The notes beneath the pieces were generated by a model. It saw only the letters and a list, made by a program, of their open reading frames with translations. It was not told the origin of the DNA and made no database searches. A DNA stretch of 64,000 nucleotides from Streptomyces sp. RPT161 (GTDB taxonomy: Bacteria; Actinomycetota; Actinomycetes; Streptomycetales; Streptomycetaceae), in contig NZ_JAPZVN010000001.1 in assembly GCF_027533845.1 (NCBI RefSeq), positions 1-64,000 of the forward strand. Reading direction: 5' to 3'. Below are positions 55,755 through 64,000 of the stretch, one piece after another; within the stretch, counting starts at the first letter, position 1, and each line of letters starts with the position of its first letter. The position numbers and the translations under genes are program-made.

Positions 55755-55940
55755 GGTGCTCCACGACCGTCCTCACGCGCCCCGCCGACGAGCGGGGGCT
55801 TCTTCCCCATCCGCCAGCCGTTCTTCAAGACGCCCGAGCACGCCCCACGAGCACCGCAACCGTCGTCACACGCCCCGGGCGACAAATGAGGCCTTTCCCC
55901 ACCCATCCGCCCTTTTCGCAGGGTCCCCCCCGGCCCACGG
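55755..55940. repeat. Two degenerate tandem repeats of about 93 bp
   Basis: Two consecutive copies with a 93-base offset (for example CCGT at 55767 and at 55860) share ACCGTC.TCAC.CGCCCCG, a run of CCCCATCCGCC/CCCACCCATCCGCC and a TTC-rich end. On the minus strand the same frame encodes two similar stretches (GACDDGCGARGACSG and GAREDGRGAPRALWTG), because 93 is a multiple of three. No gene is supported in the 363-base gap 55673-56035. Confidence 0.6.
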
Positions 55941-56035
55941 CCAACCGCGCGCAACGGCGACCGAAGGCGCAGGGTCAAGGCGTGGGCGGGGCGGGACGAA
56001 CCCCCGAACGCCGGCGCGAGCGAACCCGCGTACCC

Positions 56036-57205
56036 CTACGACAGCCCGGCGGCCCGGGCGCGCGAAACGACCGGGCCGATCGCCTCGCCCACCGCGGCGA
56101 CATCGGCAGCGGTGGACGTGTGCCCGAGCGAGAACCGCAGTGACCCCCGCGCCCGAGCGGAATCCGCCCCCATCGCCAGCAGGACATGGCTCGGCTGGGC
56201 CACCCCAGCCGTACACGCGGACCCGGTCGAGCACTCGATCCCCCGCGCGTCGAGCAGCAGCAGCAACGAGTCTCCCTCGCACCCGGGGAAGGAGAAGTGC
56301 GCGTTGGCGGGCAGCCGCCCCTCCGGCGTGGGATCGCCGTTGAGGATCGCGTCCGGCACCGCCTCCCGTACCGCGTCGACCAGTTGGTCGCGCAGTCCGC
56401 CGATCTGCCGGGCGAACTCCTCCCGCCGCCGCGCGGCCAGCGTGGCCGCCGTGGCGAACGCCACCACCGCGGGGGTGTCCAGCGTCCCGGAGCGGACGTC
56501 CCGCTCCTGCCCGCCGCCGTGCAGCAACGGCACCGGCGCCCACTCGCGGCGCAGCACCAGCGCCCCGACGCCGTACGGGCCGCCGATCTTGTGCGCGGTC
56601 ACCGTCATCGCGTCCAGGCCCGAGGCGGCGAAGTCGACCTCGACCTGGCCGAAGGCCTGTACCGCGTCGGAATGCAGCGGAACCTCGAACTCCCGCGCCA
56701 CGGCCATGAGTTCCCCTATCGGGAAGACCGTGCCGACCTCGTTGTTGGCCCACATGATCGTGGCCAGCGCGACATCGGAGGGGTCGCGCTGGATCGCCTC
56801 GCGCAGCGCCTCGGGGTGCACTCTGCCGTGGCCGTCGACCGGCAGCCAGTCGATCCTGGCGCCCTCGTGGTCGGCGAGCCAGTGCACCGCGTCGAGTACC
56901 GCATGGTGTTCGACGGGGCTGGCCAGCACCCGGGTGCGGCGCGGGTCGGCCGCCCGGCGCGCCCAGTACAGGCCCTTCACCGCGAGGTTGTCGGACTCGG
57001 TGCCACCACCGGTGAACACCACCTCGCTGGGCCGGGCGCCCAGCGCGGCGGCGAGTGCTTCCCGGGACTCCTCGACCATCCGCCGGGCGCGCCGCCCGGC
57101 GGCGTGCAGCGAGGAGGCGTTCCCGGTGCTGATGAGCTGCTCGGTCATCGCCTGGACCGCCTCCGGAAGCATCGGAGTGGTGGCGGCGTGGTCAAGGTAG
57201 GCCAT
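56036..57205 (-). CDS. Cysteine desulfurase
   Basis: PLP enzyme of 389 residues that takes sulfur from cysteine and carries it as a persulfide to acceptors such as MnmA or Fe-S scaffold proteins. Motifs are [15 protein letters not shown] at the N-terminus, VEHHAVLD, the Lys-PLP site in [11 protein letters not shown] and the catalytic cysteine in [11 protein letters not shown]. The short active-site loop is NifS/IscS type. The ATG at 57205 has no ribosome-binding site; a TAGAAT -10 at 57216-57221 suggests a nearly leaderless message. mnmA lies downstream on the same strand. Confidence 0.94.
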   Translation of the reverse strand: MAYLDHAATTPMLPEAVQAMTEQLISTGNASSLHAAGRRARRMVEESREALAAALGARPSEVVFTGGGTESDNLAVKGLYWARRAADPRRTRVLASPVEHHAVLDAVHWLADHEGARIDWLPVDGHGRVHPEALREAIQRDPSDVALATIMWANNEVGTVFPIGELMAVAREFEVPLHSDAVQAFGQVEVDFAASGLDAMTVTAHKIGGPYGVGALVLRREWAPVPLLHGGGQERDVRSGTLDTPAVVAFATAATLAARRREEFARQIGGLRDQLVDAVREAVPDAILNGDPTPEGRLPANAHFSFPGCEGDSLLLLLDARGIECSTGSACTAGVAQPSHVLLAMGADSARARGSLRFSLGHTSTAADVAAVGEAIGPVVSRARAAGLS

Positions 57206-57555
57206 GGTGGACCCGATTCTACGAGCCCGTCCGCCGCATCCGCGCCGGGCCGGGGGCCGGTCCAGGCCACCCGCACCCCGCGGCGCGGCCCAGAGCCAAA
57301 CGCCCCCACGGCAGTCGGGCAGGGGGCAACCCCCACCCGGGCGCCGCAGCAGGGGCGTGTCCCCGGCGCGCCCCGGCCCACAACCAGCCGAGCGCGACGG
57401 CGAGCAGAAGCCCGGCGGCAACGGGGTGGCCGGGTGGGCGTACCCCCCGACGCGCAAACCCTCAGCGCGACCGCGAACCGCCCACCGTGCGCGAGGGCAC
57501 CGCGGAGGCCAGCGGCGAACAGTTGGCGTGGGCGGCGCCCGCCGACAGCCGACGC
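57206..57555. other. Intergenic region, no gene seen
   Basis: About 350 GC-rich bases between the cysteine desulfurase start and the thioesterase stop. Apart from the minus-strand TAGAAT -10 near 57216-57221 and a weak GGGGG-CAA-CCCCC hairpin near 57322-57334, no coding frame, terminator or operator could be supported. Confidence 0.5.
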
Positions 57556-58410
57556 TCAGCGAACCCGCGCCAACTGCCGTGACTGGACCACCAACCGGTC
57601 CTCGGAGTCCCACACCTCGCCGTCCTCCTCCAGGAATCCACCGGCCAGGTTGCGGGTGCGGGTGGCGATCCGCAGCAGTCCGGGCGCCGGGCGGCACCGT
57701 ATGTGCACGGTGAGTTCAACAGTCGGCACCCAGCCGCCCAGACCGAGGTCGAAGGCGGTCGGCGGCAGCGCGTCCACCGCGAGCAGCAGCGACAGCGGGT
57801 CCGCGTCCCGGCCGTCGGCGAGGCCGAACCACGCCCGGATCTCGCCCCGTCCGCTGGGTTCGCCGAGCGCCCAGCCTGCGGTCCGCGGGTCCAGCCGGAT
57901 GTCGAGCCGGTCGGTGATCTCGGTGCTGCCGGACGAGAACGCCGCCGCATCCGCGACGCCCGGGCCGTCGGCCCGGCCCACGCATCGCTCGTAGGGCGGG
58001 ATGGCGAACGGCTTCGCGCTGGTGCGCACGTCGTCCGGGAGCGCGGCCAGGTCACCGTGGGTGGCGGTGACCCTCAGCCGTTCCACCTCCTGGCCCGCGC
58101 CGTCGGTCTGGAGCAGCCGTGCCTGGCCGGTGGACATGGTGCGCCCGGCACGGACCACGTCGGTGCGCACCACGGCGGGGCCCGGCTCCGAGGGGGTCAG
58201 ATAGTGCGCGGTGATGGTGAACGGGTCGGGGTGCGGGAGGATTTGGCCGAGGGCGCGGGCCGCGGTGGCGAGCAGATAGCCGCCGTTGACCGCGCGCAGG
58301 ATGGTCCAGCCCGCGGAGAGGTGCGCGTCGAAGACGCCCTGGTCGCCCGGCCGGGCGGTGACCGCCGTGTCACGGTCGAACTCGCTGTTCCCGATGGTCG
58401 CCTGTGCCAT
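57556..58410 (-). CDS. Acyl-CoA thioesterase, TesB-like double hotdog
   Basis: Protein of 284 residues resembling a tandem hotdog thioesterase. The first domain has [19 protein letters not shown] and [16 protein letters not shown], and the second [18 protein letters not shown] with [18 protein letters not shown]. It probably hydrolyses acyl-CoA to fatty acid and CoA in the cytoplasm. The ATG at 58410 has no Shine-Dalgarno; TACCGT lies 7 bases upstream, fitting a leaderless transcript. A perfect TACCGGCCGGTA palindrome lies 25 bases further upstream, so a repressor may cover the promoter. The regulator is not adjacent. Confidence 0.83.
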   Translation of the reverse strand: MAQATIGNSEFDRDTAVTARPGDQGVFDAHLSAGWTILRAVNGGYLLATAARALGQILPHPDPFTITAHYLTPSEPGPAVVRTDVVRAGRTMSTGQARLLQTDGAGQEVERLRVTATHGDLAALPDDVRTSAKPFAIPPYERCVGRADGPGVADAAAFSSGSTEITDRLDIRLDPRTAGWALGEPSGRGEIRAWFGLADGRDADPLSLLLAVDALPPTAFDLGLGGWVPTVELTVHIRCRPAPGLLRIATRTRNLAGGFLEEDGEVWDSEDRLVVQSRQLARVR

Positions 58411-58434
58411 GGCGTGCACGGTACACCGAGAAGT

Positions 58435-58446
58435 TACCGGCCGGTA
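58435..58446. promoter_or_regulatory. Perfect 12-bp palindrome before the thioesterase
   Basis: TACCGGCCGGTA, on or beside the predicted promoter of the thioesterase gene, 25-36 bases upstream of its start. TetR-family repressors of acyl-CoA metabolism commonly bind palindromes of this sort. Assignment is by analogy. Confidence 0.45.
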
Positions 58447-58468
58447 GCCCGGATTTGCGGGACGCGCC

Positions 58469-59152
58469 TCACAGCTGGTCCTGTGCCTCGGTCGCCGTAC
58501 TGCGCCGGTGCCAGGCGCGCGGTGCCCGCCAGCCGTACCGCATCGCCAGCAGCCGCAGGACGAACGCGGCCACCGCCGCGCAGCCGCTGCCGAGCGCGTT
58601 GAGCGCGTGGAAGTGGATCAGCACCGCCACGATGGTCGCGCCGAGCAGCGCCGGAACGGCGTACAGGTCACGGTCCCAGCGCAGCAGCGACGGCACCTCC
58701 TGGGCGAGCACGTCACGGATCACACCGCCGCCCACCGCCGTGGCGACGCCCAGCGCGGCCGAGAAGGTCAGGCCCAGGCCGTAGGCGTGCGCCTTGGTGG
58801 TGCCGGTGACGCAGAACAGTCCGAGGCCCGCGGCGTCCATCACCATCACCGCGCGGTTGATCCGCTCCACCTCGGGATGCAGGAAGAAGACCAGCACGGT
58901 GGCGGCGAACGGGGTCAGGAAGTAACCGAGGTCGGTGAAGGCCGCGGGCGGCACCGCGCCGATGATCAGGTCCCTGAGCACCCCGCCGCCGAGCCCGGTG
59001 ACCTCGGCCAGCATCCACATGCCGAACACGTCGAGGTTCTTGCGGACCGCGAGCAGCGCGCCGGAGATCGCGAAGATGAAGATCCCGACGAGATCGAGCA
59101 GATGCTGCACGGAGGGGCTGAACAGCGCGGGGCTGAGCGGGTGGAGCGTCAC
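58469..59152 (-). CDS. TRIC-type (UPF0126) membrane protein
   Basis: Membrane protein of 227 residues with six to seven helices in two repeated halves, each carrying a Gly-rich GGGxxRD motif (LGGGVLRDLIIG and VGGGVIRDVL). This is the prokaryotic TRIC/YadS family, potassium-permeable trimeric channels in characterised members. The GTG at 59152 lacks a Shine-Dalgarno, and TAGAAA lies about 10 bases upstream, so it may be leaderless. It is divergent from the secreted protease gene. Confidence 0.88.
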   Translation of the reverse strand: MTLHPLSPALFSPSVQHLLDLVGIFIFAISGALLAVRKNLDVFGMWMLAEVTGLGGGVLRDLIIGAVPPAAFTDLGYFLTPFAATVLVFFLHPEVERINRAVMVMDAAGLGLFCVTGTTKAHAYGLGLTFSAALGVATAVGGGVIRDVLAQEVPSLLRWDRDLYAVPALLGATIVAVLIHFHALNALGSGCAAVAAFVLRLLAMRYGWRAPRAWHRRSTATEAQDQL

Positions 59153-59297
59153 GCGGACATTTCTACCGGCAACGGCCGTGGCCGACGTCGGCACCCGCAC
59201 CGTGCCTGTGAGTCCGCCGCATCCCGCACACAGGTGGTCAGCCGGGTCACGTAAGGTCACCGTGACATGTTCGGTACCACGTGGGGGGACCACCAGG

Positions 59298-61442
59298 GTG
59301 CGCAAAGTTTCTTCGTCCCGCGCCAGACGCCGCGTCAACCGCGCGAGACGTCGTGGAGTGATCGCCGCCGTCTCCGGAGCGGCGCTGCTCGCGGGGGCCT
59401 TCCTCTGGCCCAACGCCTCGGCGGTGACCGCCGAGTTCACCGAGGACCAGTCCATATCGGCCCAGGCGATACCCGACGAGGCGCCTCCGGCGCTGCCCGA
59501 GTCGCGCCGCTGGACCGCCAAGGACGCCAAGAGCTTCTGGACCGCGGCGCGGATGGCCGACGCCAAGCCGCTGCCGTTGCCCGACAACGCCAAGAAGCCC
59601 GTCCCGCACACCGGTAGGCCCGCACCGCACGGAGCGGCGAAGGCGGCGAGCCCGGTGCACGGCGCCGTGCACGAGTTCAGCACGATGGACCTGCCGTCCT
59701 CGTCGCCCATCCCGACCGACAGCCCGACCGGCGGCGCGAGCAGCAGTCCCCCACCTGCTGCCGCCAGCACGACGCCGTCGGCACCGGCCAGCACACCGCC
59801 CGCCTCCGCGAGCCCCTCCGGCAGTCCGTCGCCGAGCCCCACCCCCTCGGCCAGCACCCCGCCGCCGTCGCCCAGCCAGCCCTTCGCCGGGCTGCCGATG
59901 GTGGGCCGCATGTACCTGCTGCGCAACGGTGGTTCGTACTTCTGCACCGCGAGCGTGATCAACAGCCCGCACCACAACATCATCCTGACGGCAGGCCACT
60001 GCCTGGACACCGCGGCGCCCAACGACGCGATGGCCTTCGTGCCGCAGTGGACGGCCGCCAAGCCGCAGCCCTACGGCATCTTCCCGGTCAACCAGGACTC
60101 CGAGGGGCGCGGCCGGGTCTGGATCGATCCGCGCTACTACGACCGCGGACGCGTGCAGGGCGACCAGTGGGACGTGGCCTTCGCGGAGGTCGGTCCGGGT
60201 ACCAACGGCAAGCAGGTGCAGGACGTGGTCGGCGGCAACAACCTTGCCACCGGCCGTGGTTACGCCTTCGGCAACGTCACCCTGGTCGGCTACCCGGGCG
60301 ACGCCAGCCAGCCGCTGACCTGCACGTCCAGTACCACCCAGTTCACGCCCACCGACGGCACCCCGGGATCGTTCCTGCGCATCGGCTGCCAGGGCTACAA
60401 GACCGGTACCAGCGGCGGGCCGTTCCTCGCCGACTTCAACCCGCAGACCGGTACCGGCGATGTGGTCGGCAGCATCGGCGGCTGGGACACCGGCGGCCCC
60501 ACGGCGGACGTCTCCTACAGCGCCAACTACGGCACCGACATCCAGAACCTGTACAACACCGCCGTCTCCGGCGCCGCGCCCGCGCGGCCCAACGTGCTGC
60601 CGAGCGCCTCGACGATGGCGCACGCCAGCGTCATCGCCTCCGGGTACTTCACTCCCTCCCCCACGCCCGGCAAGGACTACAGCGACATGATCGTGCGCTG
60701 GTCCGACGGTGAACTCACGCTCTACCGCGGGGCCGGCAACGGCCGGTTCGACAAGGAGATCCAGCTCGCCAAGTCCGGCTCGGTGTGGAGCAAGGCGGTC
60801 TCCATCACCGCGGGTGACTTCGTCGGCGCCAACACCTACGACCTGGTGGTGCGTTGGGCCGACGGCAGCCTGTCGCTCTTCCCGGACGTGGACGCCACCG
60901 GCCTGCACAAGCAGATCGTTCTGGTGAAGCCCGGGTCGCTGTGGCAGCACGCGGCGTCCATCACCGCGGGCCGCTTCTCCAGCACCGACAAGTGGCCGGA
61001 CGACCTGATCGTGCGCTGGTCCGACGGTGAGCTGACGCTCTACCCGGACGTGGACGGCAAGGGCCTGCACAGCCAGGTGCAGCTCGCCAAGCCGCACTCG
61101 GTGTGGACCCACGCCAGCAGCGTCGCCGCGGGTGACTTCGCGGGCAACAACACCTGGGACCTGATGGTCCGTTGGTCCGACGGCGAGCTGGACGCCTACC
61201 CCGACGTCGACGAGCACGGCATCAAGACCGAGGTCCGCGAGCGCAACGCCAGCCCCCTGTGGACCAACGCCACCCTGACCACCTCGGGCAACTACGGCAC
61301 CGGCCCCTGGAACGACGACTACGTGGTCCGCTGGTCCGACGGGGAGCTGTCCATGTACGGCAACACCGGCAAGGCCCTGGGCCAGGAATCCGTGCTGGTC
61401 ACCCCGTCCGCCAACACCAACCTGCCCCCGGTCCGCAGGTAA
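59298..61442 (+). CDS. Secreted trypsin-like serine protease with RWSDGEL repeats
   Basis: Protein of 714 residues. An Arg-rich start followed by a hydrophobic segment (GVIAAVSGAALLAGAFLWP) is a long signal or anchor. A Pro/Ser/Thr linker (about 130-195) leads to a chymotrypsin-fold domain: His234 in ILTAGHCLD, Asp292 in QWDVAF and Ser372 in GTSGGPF. The C-terminal 250 residues hold five copies of VRWSDGEL-type repeats of about 48 residues, similar to FG-GAP/VCBS-type beta-propeller blades. The GTG at 59298 has GGGGGGA upstream. It probably acts outside the cell or at its surface. The gene is convergent with a Uma2 gene, divided by 26 bases. Confidence 0.9.
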   Translation: MRKVSSSRARRRVNRARRRGVIAAVSGAALLAGAFLWPNASAVTAEFTEDQSISAQAIPDEAPPALPESRRWTAKDAKSFWTAARMADAKPLPLPDNAKKPVPHTGRPAPHGAAKAASPVHGAVHEFSTMDLPSSSPIPTDSPTGGASSSPPPAAASTTPSAPASTPPASASPSGSPSPSPTPSASTPPPSPSQPFAGLPMVGRMYLLRNGGSYFCTASVINSPHHNIILTAGHCLDTAAPNDAMAFVPQWTAAKPQPYGIFPVNQDSEGRGRVWIDPRYYDRGRVQGDQWDVAFAEVGPGTNGKQVQDVVGGNNLATGRGYAFGNVTLVGYPGDASQPLTCTSSTTQFTPTDGTPGSFLRIGCQGYKTGTSGGPFLADFNPQTGTGDVVGSIGGWDTGGPTADVSYSANYGTDIQNLYNTAVSGAAPARPNVLPSASTMAHASVIASGYFTPSPTPGKDYSDMIVRWSDGELTLYRGAGNGRFDKEIQLAKSGSVWSKAVSITAGDFVGANTYDLVVRWADGSLSLFPDVDATGLHKQIVLVKPGSLWQHAASITAGRFSSTDKWPDDLIVRWSDGELTLYPDVDGKGLHSQVQLAKPHSVWTHASSVAAGDFAGNNTWDLMVRWSDGELDAYPDVDEHGIKTEVRERNASPLWTNATLTTSGNYGTGPWNDDYVVRWSDGELSMYGNTGKALGQESVLVTPSANTNLPPVRR

Positions 61443-61468
61443 CTGGTGCCGTCCGCCGTGGAGTTGGC

Positions 61469-62023
61469 CTAGAAATCGCTGGTGTCCAACTCCACGGCGA
61501 ACGGCTCCGGCAGCCGGATCGGAGTGCCGAACGGATACGGTCCCGCGGCCCGCGCGTAACCGAGCGCGCCTGGCTCGGAGAACAGCGTGCCCGCCCGTTC
61601 CTGACGGTCCACCAGCAGGTACAGCGGGGCGCCGTACTCCGCGTAACGTCGCCGCTTGACCGTTCGGTCGGTATCCGCGTTGGAACCCGAGGCCACCTCG
61701 ACCACCAACAGCGTCTGTTCCGGGAGCAGCGCGCCGCCGCCCTTGGCCAGGGCCCTGTCGACAACCGCGATATCCGGGATGTACCAGTTGCTGGACCCCG
61801 GCAGGTCAAGATTGCCCGACCCGGCGACGCAGCCCAGCTTCCGCACCTTCGGGGCGATCTGCTGGCGAACGCTGTCCGCTGCGGCCTCATGGTCCCAGGT
61901 GGGGGCCACCAGCTCGATCACCCCTTCCACAACTTGGGCACGCTCACCCCTGATGTGCTGGACCGCGTACTTCAGCGCGGCTTCCGGATCGACGTCGGCG
62001 TAGTCGTGCGACGCGGCGGTCAT
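61469..62023 (-). CDS. Uma2 family (DUF820) PD-(D/E)XK nuclease-like protein
   Basis: Protein of 184 residues of the Uma2 family, with the restriction-endonuclease-like core visible as WYIPDIAVVD (Asp) and LLVVEVASGSN (Glu with the following Ser), then RRRYAEYGAPLYLLVD. These are widespread in actinobacteria and cyanobacteria, often in many copies, with no established role. The ATG at 62023 has GAGGAGG 8 bases upstream. Confidence 0.88.
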   Translation of the reverse strand: MTAASHDYADVDPEAALKYAVQHIRGERAQVVEGVIELVAPTWDHEAAADSVRQQIAPKVRKLGCVAGSGNLDLPGSSNWYIPDIAVVDRALAKGGGALLPEQTLLVVEVASGSNADTDRTVKRRRYAEYGAPLYLLVDRQERAGTLFSEPGALGYARAAGPYPFGTPIRLPEPFAVELDTSDF

Positions 62024-62153
62024 CGCTCGGACCTCCTCGGTCAACACGCTGCGGTCTCGGCTGGTGACGCCGTGATGACCACGGCATCGTATGCCGAAGC
62101 TCCCTCACCACACATCCCGTTCCTCCGGCAGTACGGCATATACCCCTTTTCGC

Positions 62154-63154
62154 TCACTCTTTCGAGACCTCCACCCCCTCCGGAAAATGGCAGGCCACCC
62201 GCTGCCCCGGCCGGAGCTCGCGTAGCGGGGGTTCCTGTGTCGCGCACAGGTCCGTCGCCTTCCAGCAGCGGGTGTGGAAGCGGCAGCCGGGGGGTGGGGC
62301 GATGGGGGACGGGACGTCGCCGGTGAGCAGGATGCGGTCCCTGTGGTGGCGTCGGGTGGGGTCGGGAACGGGGACGGCGGACAGCAGGGCGCGGGTGTAC
62401 GGGTGGGCGGGGTGGGCGTAGAGGGCCGACTGGTCGGCCAACTCCACGACCCGGCCCAGGTACATCACGGCCACCCGGTCGGAGACATGGCGGATGACGG
62501 ACAGGTCATGGGCGATGATGACGTAGGTCAGCCCCAGCCCGCTCTGGAGGTCGGCCAGTAGGTTGACCACCTGCGCCTGGATGGAGACGTCGAGGGCGGA
62601 GACCGGTTCGTCGGCCACGACCAGCCGCGGCTTGAGGGCCAACGCCCGGGCGATGCCGATGCGTTGCCGCTGGCCGCCGGAGAACTCGTGCGGATAGCGG
62701 TTGTAGTGCTCGGGGTTGAGCCCTACGAGTTCCAGCAGTTCCTGCACCGCCCTGCGGGTGCCGCCCGTCGGCTTCACGCCCTGGAGCCTGTAGGGCGCGC
62801 CGACGATGGTGCCCACGGTGTGGCGCGGGTTGAGCGACGAGTACGGGTCCTGGAAGATCATCTGTACGTCGCGCCGGAGTGGCCGCATGGCGGCCGTGCC
62901 CAGGTGGGTGATGTCGCGGCCGGCGAACTCCACGCTGCCGCCGGTGGGTTCCAGCAGCCGGGTGAGCAGCCTGCCCAGGGTGGACTTGCCGCAGCCTGAC
63001 TCCCCCACCAGGCCCAGCGTCTCTCCGGGCCACACGTCCAGGTCGACGCCGTCGACCGCCTGCACGGCGCCGTGCGCACGCCGCAGCAGGCCCTTGGCGA
63101 GCGGGAAGTGCTTGACCAGGCCGGTGGCCCTCAGCAGCGGTTCGGTGGCGGTGG

Positions 63155-63158
<4 letters not shown>
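62154..63158 (-). CDS. Oligopeptide/dipeptide ABC transporter ATPase (OppF type)
   Basis: ABC ATPase of 334 residues. Walker A is [14 protein letters not shown], the signature [15 protein letters not shown], Walker [14 protein letters not shown] and the switch histidine in IIAHDLSV. The C-terminal oligopeptide-transport extension with cysteines ([14 protein letters not shown]) is present, which in some homologues binds an Fe-S cluster. The start overlaps the OppD-type gene by 4 bases (ATGA). It powers uptake with the partner ATPase; the permease and binding-protein genes are expected beyond the window. Confidence 0.95.

Positions 63159-64000
<842 letters not shown>

Noticed and set aside
59298-61442. 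Tandem DNA repeats in the protease gene as a possible mobile or phase-variable element
   Set aside because: They are coding repeats with diverged codons and conserved residues, better explained as protein domain duplication.

Overview
The window is very GC-rich, with strong third-position GC bias, GTG starts, long perfect-stem terminators lacking U-tracts and several probable leaderless mRNAs. Together with an actinobacterial-type gene set this points to Streptomyces or a close relative (Streptomycetaceae). From memory, the order ligA - c-di-GMP enzyme - gatCAB - LuxR - ilvBN/ilvC - serA - put - leuB - ilvE - urease - cimA matches the S. coelicolor core-chromosome block around SCO5490-SCO5530. 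No tRNA, rRNA, CRISPR array, intact insertion sequence or prophage was found.

Layout. 1-5.3 kb: two CitE-type acyl-CoA lyase/thioesterase genes, a GH35 beta-galactosidase and a 2-hydroxyacid dehydrogenase. 5.3-7.1 kb: cimA with a terminator in its leader. 7.2-12.2 kb: an accessory island (JmjC oxygenase, an unknown 149-residue protein, DUF397 protein, a frameshifted recombinase-like gene, an XRE/TPR regulator with a 2'-5' RNA ligase-like gene, a gene fragment). 12.2-13.2 kb: a secreted phospholipase D-like protein. 13.3-19 kb: a nitrogen block, ureAB-ureC-agmatine deiminase-TetR, divergent from an NCS1 permease. 19-32.2 kb: amino-acid metabolism on the minus strand (ilvE, leuB, proline catabolism with a divergent PucR-type regulator, serA, ilvC, ilvN, ilvB), with the ilvB attenuator and its 13-residue leader peptide. 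32.3-50 kb: signalling and translation genes: a GGDEF protein with a decayed EAL domain, a dehydrogenase, an aldo/keto reductase, a large LuxR regulator, an MMPL exporter, gatCAB and an RmdB-like GGDEF-EAL protein. 50-57.2 kb: ligA, a MetE-like protein, SDR, LOG, mnmA and cysteine desulfurase. 57.5-64 kb: a thioesterase, a TRIC-type membrane protein, a secreted trypsin-like protease with repeats, a Uma2 protein and the ATPase end of an oligopeptide ABC transporter.

How the genes work together. cimA, leuB, ilvE, ilvC, ilvN and ilvB cover much of isoleucine/valine/leucine synthesis in separate transcription units, at least one of them attenuated (ilvBN). Proline is oxidised to glutamate by the two-gene put operon. 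Cysteine desulfurase can supply sulfur to MnmA, and GatCAB completes glutaminyl- or asparaginyl-tRNA. Two c-di-GMP proteins lie within 15 kb; one looks like an active dual-domain enzyme, the other keeps only its GGDEF signature.

The least explained parts are the JmjC plus 149-residue gene pair, the XRE/TPR-RNA ligase pair, the urease with a changed flap cysteine and no accessory genes nearby, the tandem 93-bp repeats before mnmA, and several perfect palindromes upstream of metabolic operons.
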